Of a stretch of 64,000 nucleotides of DNA, positions 28,728 through 35,882 are shown in pieces. Made by a program: the position numbers and the translations under genes. How positions within the stretch are numbered: position 1 is the stretch's first letter; each line of letters starts with the position of its first letter. The notes under the pieces were generated by a model. It had not been told where the DNA came from and ran no database searches. It saw only the letters and a program-made list of their open reading frames with translations. The stretch comes from JAFMPW01 sp041743085 (GTDB lineage Bacteria; Bacteroidota; Bacteroidia; Flavobacteriales; Flavobacteriaceae), in contig JBGTNL010000022.1 of the NCBI GenBank assembly GCA_041743085.1, forward strand, positions 124,001 to 188,000, written 5' to 3'.

Positions 28728-30194
28728 ATGAAAACAAAAAACCTCACGAAAATGAAAAAATTATTTTTATCCGTACTGACTCTTGCGGCCCTTACGATTA
28801 CCTCTTGCGGGAGCGATGATACCCCACCCGTGATTGAGCCATTGGCCACCTGCAATGACGGTATAATGAATCAGGGCGAAACGGAGACCGATTGTGGTGG
28901 CCCTAACTGTCAGTCCTGTAACGATCCGGTAGGCGCTACCTGCAATGATGGCATCATGAATGGGGATGAGACAGATGTAGACTTTGGGGGTTCTTGTGCC
29001 GAAACCATTAATGTTTCAGGAGAGATTTCTGAAGATACTACCTGGGAAGCTAAAAATAGCTATGTTCTGAATGGCAAAGTTGTAGTAGGGCAGGGACTTA
29101 CACTTACTATTGAGCCGGGAACCATCATTAAAGGAAAACCTGGTTCAGGATCTTTGGCCTCCGCACTGATCGTACAAAGGGATTCCAAAATTGAGGCTGT
29201 CGGTACAGCCGAAAAGCCGATTATATTCACCGCCGAGGCAGACAACATTGTTGTAGGCCAAACTGCCGGCACCAATCTGGGCGCAAATGACAGGGGGCTT
29301 TGGGGAGGTGTCCTGGTTTTAGGAAGAGCTGCCGCTTCCTTTAGGAATGATGTCAGCGAAGTGCAGATAGAGGGTATCCCGGCAGACGATACCTTTGGAT
29401 TGTACGGCCCCGGAGATGCCCCGAACGATGCAGACGATTCGGGAACTTTGCAATATGTTTCCATCCGACACGGTGGGGCTCTGATCGGTGAAGGAAACGA
29501 AATCAATGGCCTTACTTTAGGAGCTGTTGGTTCCGGGACAACAATAGATAATATTGAAGTTGTGGCCAATGTGGATGACGGTTTTGAATTTTTTGGCGGA
29601 ACCGTAAATGCAACAAATCTTTTTGTCTGGGCGCAGGGCGATGATGCCCTGGATATTGACCAGGCTTATTCCGGAACTATCGATAACGCCGTTGTAGTTG
29701 CCGGGGATATTTCTGATCATGCTTTTGAGGTCGATGGCCCTGAAGGCTCCGCTACCGGTTCGTTCACCCTGAAAAATGCCACAATTTTTGGAAGTTCGGT
29801 TGCCCCGAACGGAGAATATGCAGACTATAGAAGTAACGCCATGGGCGCCACTGAAAATATATATGCTATAGGTTTCCAGGATGGAAAAGATGTTGAGTTG
29901 GACAATAATGGAGTGGCCCAGAATTTTCTGGATGGTCTTCTTACATTTTCCGCGTGGGAAGTAGTAGGGTTTGATAACTCCATTTTTGTGGAGAAAGTAG
30001 GATGTCTTCAAAATTGTGATGACGAGGAGGACAGCAATGATGTGGTTGAAGATCCAATCATATTGAATCCAACATTTACGGAAAGGGCGGCAGCGTGGAC
30101 GACCGCCGTTACTGAAGGAGCCGCAACCGTTGGCGCCGATGTAACTGTCTTCAGTTGGACATATGCAAACACAAAGGCAGGACTGGGATTCTAA
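28728..30194 (+). CDS. surface lipoprotein with Cys-rich repeats and predicted beta-helix
   Basis: 488 residues with a lipobox (TITSC, Cys27). Two tandem CNDGIMN-x-GE-type motifs follow (about 42-64 and 72-90); the second has lost some cysteines (DFGGSC). The remainder has the repetitive G/N/D-rich pattern of a right-handed parallel beta-helix (IEPGTIIKG, IIFTAEADN, LQYVSIRHGG, IDNIEVVANVDDG, FEFFGGTVNATN). It lies 92 nt before a TonB-dependent receptor that has no SusD partner, and may play the ligand-binding role. The upstream 11-bp repeat array predicts induction by phosphate starvation; the ligand could be a phosphorylated compound (inference). An internal ATG at 28752 is an alternative start. 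Confidence 0.75.
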   Translation: MKTKNLTKMKKLFLSVLTLAALTITSCGSDDTPPVIEPLATCNDGIMNQGETETDCGGPNCQSCNDPVGATCNDGIMNGDETDVDFGGSCAETINVSGEISEDTTWEAKNSYVLNGKVVVGQGLTLTIEPGTIIKGKPGSGSLASALIVQRDSKIEAVGTAEKPIIFTAEADNIVVGQTAGTNLGANDRGLWGGVLVLGRAAASFRNDVSEVQIEGIPADDTFGLYGPGDAPNDADDSGTLQYVSIRHGGALIGEGNEINGLTLGAVGSGTTIDNIEVVANVDDGFEFFGGTVNATNLFVWAQGDDALDIDQAYSGTIDNAVVVAGDISDHAFEVDGPEGSATGSFTLKNATIFGSSVAPNGEYADYRSNAMGATENIYAIGFQDGKDVELDNNGVAQNFLDGLLTFSAWEVVGFDNSIFVEKVGCLQNCDDEEDSNDVVEDPIILNPTFTERAAAWTTAVTEGAATVGADVTVFSWTYANTKAGLGF

Positions 30195-30230
30195 GCTGTC
30201 TCATTTACACATATTACGTTTTAGCTAATT

Positions 30231-30252
30231 GCTCGCCCAATTTAGGGCGGGC
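30231..30252 (+). terminator. GC-rich hairpin between lipoprotein and receptor genes (possible attenuator)
   Basis: Arms GCTCGCCC (30231-30238) and GGGCGGGC (30245-30252) form an 8-bp stem with one G:T pair and a 6-nt loop. The following T tract is broken (ATTTAGTTT), so termination is probably partial or the hairpin protects the upstream message. Confidence 0.5.
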
Positions 30253-30286
30253 ATTTAGTTTGTAAAGGATTAAACCAGTAACACAT

Positions 30287-33115
30287 ATGAGAATTAAATT
30301 AAAATTTTTTGTTTTTACCCTCTTCATTTTCCAACTGGCCTTCTCACAGAAAGGAGAAGTTACCGGCAAAATGATCGATTCGGAATTTCAGGATCCTATT
30401 GCTTTTGCGAATATTTTGGTTAAAGGTACCACCACGGGAACTACTTCAGATTTTGACGGCAACTATACGTTGTCTTTGGATGAAGGCACCTATACGCTAT
30501 CTTATTCATTTTTGGGGTACAAGACGGTGGAAATCACCGACGTGGCCGTAAAGCCCGAGGAGGTGACAACAGTGAATGTTAACATGGAAGTGCTGGCGGA
30601 AGGGCTCGATGAGGTGGTAGTCTCGGTTAGTGTGCAAAAAAATACGGAAACTGCCGTATTAGGCATTCAAAAGAAAGCGGTAAACCTTTTGGATGGACTG
30701 TCAGCGGAAACTTTCAAGAAATCCGGTTCAAGCAATGTGGCCAGTGCAATTAAAAGTGTGCCGGGGGTCTCTGTGCAGGGCGGTAAATACGTCTACGTAC
30801 GCGGGCTTGGAGACCGGTATACAAAATCTATTCTCAATGGAGTGGATATACCCGGATTAGATCCGGACAGAAACACCATTCAATTAGATATCTTCCCAAC
30901 AAACATTATTGATAATATCCTGGTCTTAAAGTCGGCCTCGGCTGACTATCCCGCAGACTTTACCGGCGGCATTGTCAATATTGTTACCAAAGACTATCCT
31001 ACCCGGGAAGAATACAGCCTTTCTCTTAGCGGGACTTTTAATCCTGATATGCATTTTAATGGCCAATACCTGGATTATAAGGGTAGCGCCACGGACTTTT
31101 TAGGTTTTGATGATGGTACCCGGGATGTCCCCATCAATCCTAATCAGGATGTCCCCAACAGATTCGACTTTGATCCGAGGCTAACTACGATCACTAAACA
31201 GTTTAATCCCGGGCTTTCCGCTTTAAAGGAGAACAGTTTTATGGATTATAGCTTTGGATTTACGGCAGGTAACCAATACACTATCGGAGAAAGTGAAAAC
31301 AACATAGGTTTCCTGGCTTCCGCTTCCTATAAAAACACCACTTCGTTTTACGAAAATGCGGAGAACAATTTTTATCGGAGAAATGCGGACAAATCGGTAT
31401 TTGAACTTGCAACTGACAGAACGCAGACAGGAGATATTGGAACAAATAGCGTATTGGTCAGTGGTTTATTGGGAACGTCCTATAAATCGGCAAAATCCAA
31501 ATACAAATTAAATCTTTTACATCTCCAGAATGGGGAATCTACCGCAGGAAAATTCAGTCAGACCCTGAACTTCACGGATTTTATAAATTTCTCAAAAGAT
31601 AATCTGGAATACACCGAGCGATCAATTTCAAATGCGTTACTGTCCGGGACACATACTAACGAGGACGCCACATGGATAACCGAATGGGCTTTATCCCCTA
31701 CCTTGTCCAAAATACGGGACAAGGATATTCGGACCACTTCTTTTCAGGTCGAAGATGGCGTGTTCTCCATCCCTCAGAACAACCAACCAAAAAGGATCTG
31801 GAGAGATCTCGAGGAAATTAATGTAGTGGGTAAATTGGATTTTATCAAAAAATACAAGCTATCTGAAAAAGATGCCAAACTTCAATTGGGAGCCTATGGC
31901 TCCTACAAAACCCGGGATTTCAGCATTCTGAATTTTGAGATCGAAAACAACACCAGCACTTCTCAATTCAATGGTGTAGCGGATAATATATTGTTAGAAG
32001 AGAATCTTTGGACAGTTGAAAATAATTCGGGCTCTTATATTGATCCGGATATCTCAATTTCGGAACCCGCCAATACCTATGATGCCACGCAGCGGAATAT
32101 TGCCGGTTATGCTTCAAATGAATTCAAAATAGGAAGTAACCTTAGAACTATCCTTGGTTTGCGCGTTGAAAAATTTGAATCCCGATATACCGGTGAGGAC
32201 AACAAGGATATAAATGATCCCAATAAGGTCATCTTCGAAAATGAAACCATTTTGGATAAATTTGATTTTTTCCCTACCGCGAATTTAATTTTCGAAATGA
32301 CCGAGGAGATAAATCTCAGGGGTTCTTATTCCAGGACAACAGCAAGGCCCTCATTTAAAGAAGCCTCTATCGCAAAGATTTTTGATCCCCTTTCCAACAA
32401 TACGTTTATTGGGAACATCAATCTTCAGCCCAGCTATATAAATAACTTCGATTTTAGGATAGAATGGTTCGGAGAAAGTGCTGAAATGATTGCTTTGAGC
32501 AGTTTTTTTAAAACATTCAAAGATCCTATCGAACTAACCTATTTTGAATCGTCTTCGGATAACTTTACGCCGCGCAATCTTGGGGATGCCGATGTCATAG
32601 GACTGGAGCTTGAATTCCGAAAAAATCTGGGTTTTATAGCAGAAACCCTTAAAAATTTAAGCGCCAATGTGAATACTTCGATCATCAAATCTACTCAGGT
32701 ATTCAGCGAGCAGGAACGCAATTTAAGGGAACTTGGGTTAAGGGACGGGGAAACATTGGGCAATGCCAGGGAGCTACAAGGGCAATCCCCCTTTTTGATC
32801 AATGCCAGCCTTAGTTATCAGGGTGAAGAGAATGGGTTGCAAACCGGGCTATTTTATAATGTCCAGGGCAAAACCTTGCAGGTTGTCGGAACTGGTTTTG
32901 TTCCCGATGTATATACCATGCCGTTTCATAATCTTAATTTTAACCTGACCAAGACCTTTGGTGAAAACCAGAACCAGAGTATCAATTTTAAGATAAGTAA
33001 TTTATTGGGAGATGATGTGGAAAGTGAATACCAGTCCTTTGGCGCTCAGAATCGGATCTTTTCCAAACGTATTCCCGGCAGGGATTTCTCACTGGGTTAC
33101 GGTTTAAAATTCTAA
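30287..33115 (+). CDS. TonB-dependent outer membrane receptor
   Basis: 942 residues: signal peptide (about 1-20), CarboxypepD_reg-like domain (about 22-110), plug (about 135-235, with VPGVSVQGGKYVYVRGLGDR and GGIVNIVTK), then a large beta-barrel ending GYGLKF. It lacks a SusD gene and follows the beta-helix lipoprotein instead. Given its position beside the porin and PiT genes, and the repeat-type operators on both sides, it probably imports a phosphorus source under phosphate limitation. That role is inference. Confidence 0.88.
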   Translation: MRIKLKFFVFTLFIFQLAFSQKGEVTGKMIDSEFQDPIAFANILVKGTTTGTTSDFDGNYTLSLDEGTYTLSYSFLGYKTVEITDVAVKPEEVTTVNVNMEVLAEGLDEVVVSVSVQKNTETAVLGIQKKAVNLLDGLSAETFKKSGSSNVASAIKSVPGVSVQGGKYVYVRGLGDRYTKSILNGVDIPGLDPDRNTIQLDIFPTNIIDNILVLKSASADYPADFTGGIVNIVTKDYPTREEYSLSLSGTFNPDMHFNGQYLDYKGSATDFLGFDDGTRDVPINPNQDVPNRFDFDPRLTTITKQFNPGLSALKENSFMDYSFGFTAGNQYTIGESENNIGFLASASYKNTTSFYENAENNFYRRNADKSVFELATDRTQTGDIGTNSVLVSGLLGTSYKSAKSKYKLNLLHLQNGESTAGKFSQTLNFTDFINFSKDNLEYTERSISNALLSGTHTNEDATWITEWALSPTLSKIRDKDIRTTSFQVEDGVFSIPQNNQPKRIWRDLEEINVVGKLDFIKKYKLSEKDAKLQLGAYGSYKTRDFSILNFEIENNTSTSQFNGVADNILLEENLWTVENNSGSYIDPDISISEPANTYDATQRNIAGYASNEFKIGSNLRTILGLRVEKFESRYTGEDNKDINDPNKVIFENETILDKFDFFPTANLIFEMTEEINLRGSYSRTTARPSFKEASIAKIFDPLSNNTFIGNINLQPSYINNFDFRIEWFGESAEMIALSSFFKTFKDPIELTYFESSSDNFTPRNLGDADVIGLELEFRKNLGFIAETLKNLSANVNTSIIKSTQVFSEQERNLRELGLRDGETLGNARELQGQSPFLINASLSYQGEENGLQTGLFYNVQGKTLQVVGTGFVPDVYTMPFHNLNFNLTKTFGENQNQSINFKISNLLGDDVESEYQSFGAQNRIFSKRIPGRDFSLGYGLKF

Positions 33116-33144
33116 AATTTATCCGGTATAAGTATTCGAAATTT

Positions 33145-33188
33145 TAACCTCTACCTAACTTTAACTTTACATCCAACCGTTTTCTTTG
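33145..33188 (+). promoter_or_regulatory. Pho-box-like triple repeat and promoter of the 132-residue gene
   Basis: TAACCT (33145), TAACTT (33156) and TTACAT (33167) are spaced exactly 11 bp. After 8 bp comes TTTCTTTG (33181-33188), seven of eight matches to TAnnTTTG. The gene ATG is at 33210. Confidence 0.6.
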
Positions 33189-33209
33189 CAGTTGAAATCG
33201 AATGATGCT

Positions 33210-33608
33210 ATGAAAAAATTAGTTCTTATTTGTTCTTTGTTGTGTGCAACCCTCATGTTCTCACAGGAATACGGCATAATTAAAGGGCAAATCACCGATC
33301 AGGAATTGAATGATGAGCCATTGTTATATGCGGATATTACAATTAAAGGCACTAAAACCACAGTTCAAACCAACCTTCACGGCAATTTTTTTATTACCGA
33401 CGTAGCACCCGGAAATTATACTTTGGCCATTAGTTATCCGGGGTATGGAACGGCAGACGTTCCGATTGAAGTAAAAGTGAACGAAGCAACCATTGTACAA
33501 ACCAGCCTGGCTGCTAAAACGATGAGCTTAGAGGAGCTAACCCTGGTAAGTGAAAAATCCGGTTTTAGTAGCGGCGGTTCACTCTTGGCAAAAGAAGAAA
33601 AAGATTGA
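33210..33608 (+). CDS. stand-alone CarboxypepD_reg-like domain protein
   Basis: 132 residues from the ATG at 33210; the longer frame begins with a TTG. A signal peptide (about 1-18, ending LMFSQ) is followed by a single carboxypeptidase-regulatory-like beta-sandwich (GQITDQ, YADITIKGTKT, GNFFITDVAPGNYTLAISYPGY). This is the domain that opens many TonB-dependent receptors, but here nothing follows it. It may be a true small exported protein or a truncated receptor start. Its own repeat-type promoter argues for a working gene coregulated with the phosphate cluster. Confidence 0.75.
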   Translation: MKKLVLICSLLCATLMFSQEYGIIKGQITDQELNDEPLLYADITIKGTKTTVQTNLHGNFFITDVAPGNYTLAISYPGYGTADVPIEVKVNEATIVQTSLAAKTMSLEELTLVSEKSGFSSGGSLLAKEEKD

Positions 33609-33787
33609 TTTAAGAAAGTAAGCTGCTGAACATAAAAAGCGGGTGTCAAAAAAGTAATCCCTGCATCCCTTTCGAGGTGCGGGGCAATCTGTAAATTAAA
33701 GCTAATTAAGTGACAGATTTCTTCACTTTGTTCCGAAGGACCCGGTAATTTAACTTTTCAGAAACCCTCTTTTTTAACCTGTAACTA

Positions 33788-34147
33788 TTATTTGTTTTTT
33801 GTTATTCCCTTGGCACTTTCCTTGTGGATAACACTGGTAATAGCGTTATCATTGAATTCCACTTCCTTCATCATCCCATTATCCCAAAAAAACCACTTCC
33901 CGGATTTAACACCGCCTTCATAAGTACCTTGGGCAAGTTTTTCTCCCTCCTCATTATAGCTCATCCACTCTCCGTGTAATTTACGTTCCAGATTAAATGT
34001 GCCTTCTTGACTAATTACACCGTTCATATGATAATAAGTTGCTTCTATCAGATTGGTTTCCTCGTTCAATTTAAGTTCCTTTTCCTTTTGGGCAAAGGCA
34101 GCGGTAAAAACGAGAGTAAGGGCAAGTGTCAGAATCAGTTTTTTCAT
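33788..34147 (-). CDS. exported MORN-repeat-like protein
   Basis: 119 residues with a signal peptide (about 1-19, ending AFAQ). The mature part has repeats of the MORN/YwqK toxin-antitoxin type (GVISQEGTFN, HGEWMSYNEEGEKLAQGTY, SGKWFFWDNGMMKEVEF). Such proteins are common in Flavobacteriia and their function is mostly unknown. It is the only minus-strand gene within the phosphate region. A repeat array at 34205-34232 lies upstream in inverted orientation, so it could belong to the same regulon. Confidence 0.75.
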   Translation of the reverse strand: MKKLILTLALTLVFTAAFAQKEKELKLNEETNLIEATYYHMNGVISQEGTFNLERKLHGEWMSYNEEGEKLAQGTYEGGVKSGKWFFWDNGMMKEVEFNDNAITSVIHKESAKGITKNK

Positions 34148-34204
34148 AATGAAGGGAATTGTATTTATAACAGGGATAAAGATAGTATTAATTTAATATT
34201 AAAA

Positions 34205-34232
34205 CAACGTTTACCTAACATTAAATTAACAT
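34205..34232. promoter_or_regulatory. Pho-box-like triple repeat without an obvious plus-strand promoter
   Basis: CAACGT (34205), TAACAT (34216) and TAACAT (34227) are spaced 11 bp. Seventeen bases at 34217-34233 are identical to 34542-34558 in the porin promoter. No TAnnTTTG follows at the usual 8-9 bp on the plus strand. On the minus strand TATCTTTA (34184-34177) faces the MORN gene. The target may be that gene or a transcript ending at 34452. Confidence 0.5.
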
Positions 34233-34240
34233 ACAAAACC

Positions 34241-34452
34241 TAATTAACTCATTTTTAGTATGTTAGAAATAAGTTAATTCTCGACTAAATTTAAAGATTA
34301 CTTAATATTGCCGTTACACTATACTCAAATCTATATCCAATCTTTGTTTTTGTGTTTAAACACAAAATTAGGCATTTCATTATAATCTATTAGTTTTTGT
34401 CGACTAATTATATTGAAGTCTAAGGACTGCCTTTGGCCAAGGCAGTTTTTTT
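34241..34452 (+). ncRNA. candidate small RNA between a Pho-box-like site and a terminator
   Basis: About 210 bp without a plausible ORF lie between the repeat array at 34205-34232 and an intrinsic terminator at 34426-34452, all before the separate porin promoter at 34530. The stretch includes a perfect 20-bp palindrome (34348-34367) and two copies of TCGACTAA (34281 and 34410). A terminator here needs an upstream transcript, and no plus-strand gene provides one closer than 33608. AATCTTTG at 34339 is an alternative -7 element that would give a roughly 100-nt RNA. Existence is inferred from the layout only. Confidence 0.35.
34426..34452 (+). terminator. rho-independent terminator in the gap before the porin gene
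   Basis: Arms ACTGCCTT (34426-34433) and AAGGCAGT (34439-34446) pair perfectly across a 5-nt loop and are followed by a seven-T run. Confidence 0.8.
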
Positions 34453-34529
34453 CTTCTTCAACAAAGGAGGGTTTCAATTCTGAACTTATCACAACGGGTC
34501 TTCATTCACAAACCTACTTCAAAAAAAAA

Positions 34530-34574
34530 TAACTTTACGCCAACATTAAATTAACATAAGTATTGGTTACTTTG
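34530..34574 (+). promoter_or_regulatory. Pho-box-like triple repeat and promoter of the porin gene
   Basis: TAACTT (34530), CAACAT (34541) and TAACAT (34552) are spaced exactly 11 bp. After 9 bp stands TTACTTTG (34567-34574), seven of eight matches to TAnnTTTG. The ATG is at 34599. The array takes the place of a -33 element, as PhoB/PhoP boxes do in other phyla. Confidence 0.65.
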
Positions 34575-34598
34575 CAGCGACAAAAACTAATACTTTTA

Positions 34599-35804
34599 AT
34601 GAAATCCACGCTTCTCAGCCTGGGGTTGATCCTGTACGTATTTTTTACTTCTTTTTCCCAGGACCAAGATTCCCCGGAGTTTGGCAAAGGCTTATTTAAT
34701 TTAGCGGGTAAAGACAGCATCTGGAGCATGAAAATAGCAGCCAGGATGCAATTTTTAGCTGTTGCAAACTGGGAAAAAGGAACAGATGGGGGCCTTGTAA
34801 GTCCGGAACAAAGTTTCCTTGTCCGCAGGGCGAGGTTAAAATTTGATGGCTTTGCTTACTCTCCGAAACTCAAATATAAATTGGAATTAGGATTATCCAA
34901 CAATGATATTTCCGGAGCCTCGGATTTTACCGGCAATGTCCCCAGGTATATTCTGGATGCCGTTATTATGTGGAATTTTTACGAAAATTTTGAACTATGG
35001 GTTGGTCAGACCAAATTACCCGGAAACATTGAACGGGTAATTTCTTCGGGAAACCTGCAGCAGGTAGACAGGTCGTTGCTCAACAGCAGATTCAATATTG
35101 ACAGGGATATGGGCGTACAATTATGGCATTATTTTAATGTATCGAATAATTTCCTGATCAGGGAAAAATTTGCTGTTTCTCAGGGAGAGGGAAGAAATAT
35201 TACCACTGGCAATCTTGGTGGCTATCAATATACCGCCCGTTTGGAATTACTGCCTCTGGGAGTTTTTAAAGGGAATGGCGAGTACAGCGGAGGCGACCTT
35301 GCACGAGAAGAAAACCCCAGACTAATGCTTGGGGCTGCCTATGATATTAACCAGGATGCCGTGAAAAACAAAAGTAATCAGGGTTCGTACATGGAAAACG
35401 ATCTAGGCTTATATGAAACCAATATAACTACGCTGTTCCTTGATGCCATGTTCAAATACAGCGGATTTTCGTTAATGGGAGAGTACGTACACAGGGATGC
35501 CAGAGATCCCATCGCCAGAAATTCTGACGGCTCGGCAACCGGGGATGTTGTGCAGGTAGGGGATGGTTTTAACCTTCAGGCAGGATATGTACTTAAGAAC
35601 AACTGGGAAGTTTCGGGTAGGTACTCCAATATTAAACTCGATGAAATGATCACCGGAAGAGATCCGGAATCGCAGTACACCCTGGGACTGTCAAAATACA
35701 TCGTCGGGCATAAACTAAAGGTACAAACAGATCTGAGTTACCTTACCGTTCAAAACGGAGTTGATGAGCTCATGTACAGGCTCCAGTTCGACATACATTT
35801 TTAG
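34599..35804 (+). CDS. phosphate-selective porin O/P-type outer membrane protein
   Basis: 401 residues from the ATG at 34599; the in-frame TTG at 34563 would lie inside the promoter. Signal peptide at about 1-20 (ending TSFSQ). The body fits Porin_O_P: FLVRRARLKFDGFAYSPKLKYKLELGL, then VWVGQTKLPGN-like and IDRDMGVQLWH segments, and a C-terminal aromatic beta-strand ending DIHF. OprP/OprO porins let phosphate or polyphosphate across the outer membrane. It is followed after 78 nt by the PiT transporter, giving an outer-to-inner-membrane phosphate route. Confidence 0.88.
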   Translation: MKSTLLSLGLILYVFFTSFSQDQDSPEFGKGLFNLAGKDSIWSMKIAARMQFLAVANWEKGTDGGLVSPEQSFLVRRARLKFDGFAYSPKLKYKLELGLSNNDISGASDFTGNVPRYILDAVIMWNFYENFELWVGQTKLPGNIERVISSGNLQQVDRSLLNSRFNIDRDMGVQLWHYFNVSNNFLIREKFAVSQGEGRNITTGNLGGYQYTARLELLPLGVFKGNGEYSGGDLAREENPRLMLGAAYDINQDAVKNKSNQGSYMENDLGLYETNITTLFLDAMFKYSGFSLMGEYVHRDARDPIARNSDGSATGDVVQVGDGFNLQAGYVLKNNWEVSGRYSNIKLDEMITGRDPESQYTLGLSKYIVGHKLKVQTDLSYLTVQNGVDELMYRLQFDIHF

Positions 35805-35815
35805 GAGGCAAAAAA

Positions 35816-35859
35816 TAACCTTAAGATAACATTGTGGCCTTAGATACTACAGATATTTG
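35816..35859 (+). promoter_or_regulatory. Pho-box-like repeat and promoter of the PiT gene
   Basis: TAACCT (35816) and TAACAT (35827) are 11 bp apart. The third register position (35838) is degenerate (CCTTAG). Eight bases after it stands GATATTTG (35852-35859), seven of eight matches to TAnnTTTG. The array starts 12 bp after the porin stop, so PiT can be transcribed separately. Confidence 0.55.
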
Positions 35860-35882
35860 CAAATTGATTTTTACTGAATATT

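Noticed and set aside
29060..29569. 169-codon antisense frame within the beta-helix lipoprotein
   Set aside because: Low-complexity P/S/T-rich sequence caused by the repetitive sense gene; no start context.
34148..34562. Possible replication origin in the AT-rich gap with a perfect palindrome
   Set aside because: No DnaA-box cluster and no origin-linked genes; the operator-terminator layout explains it better.
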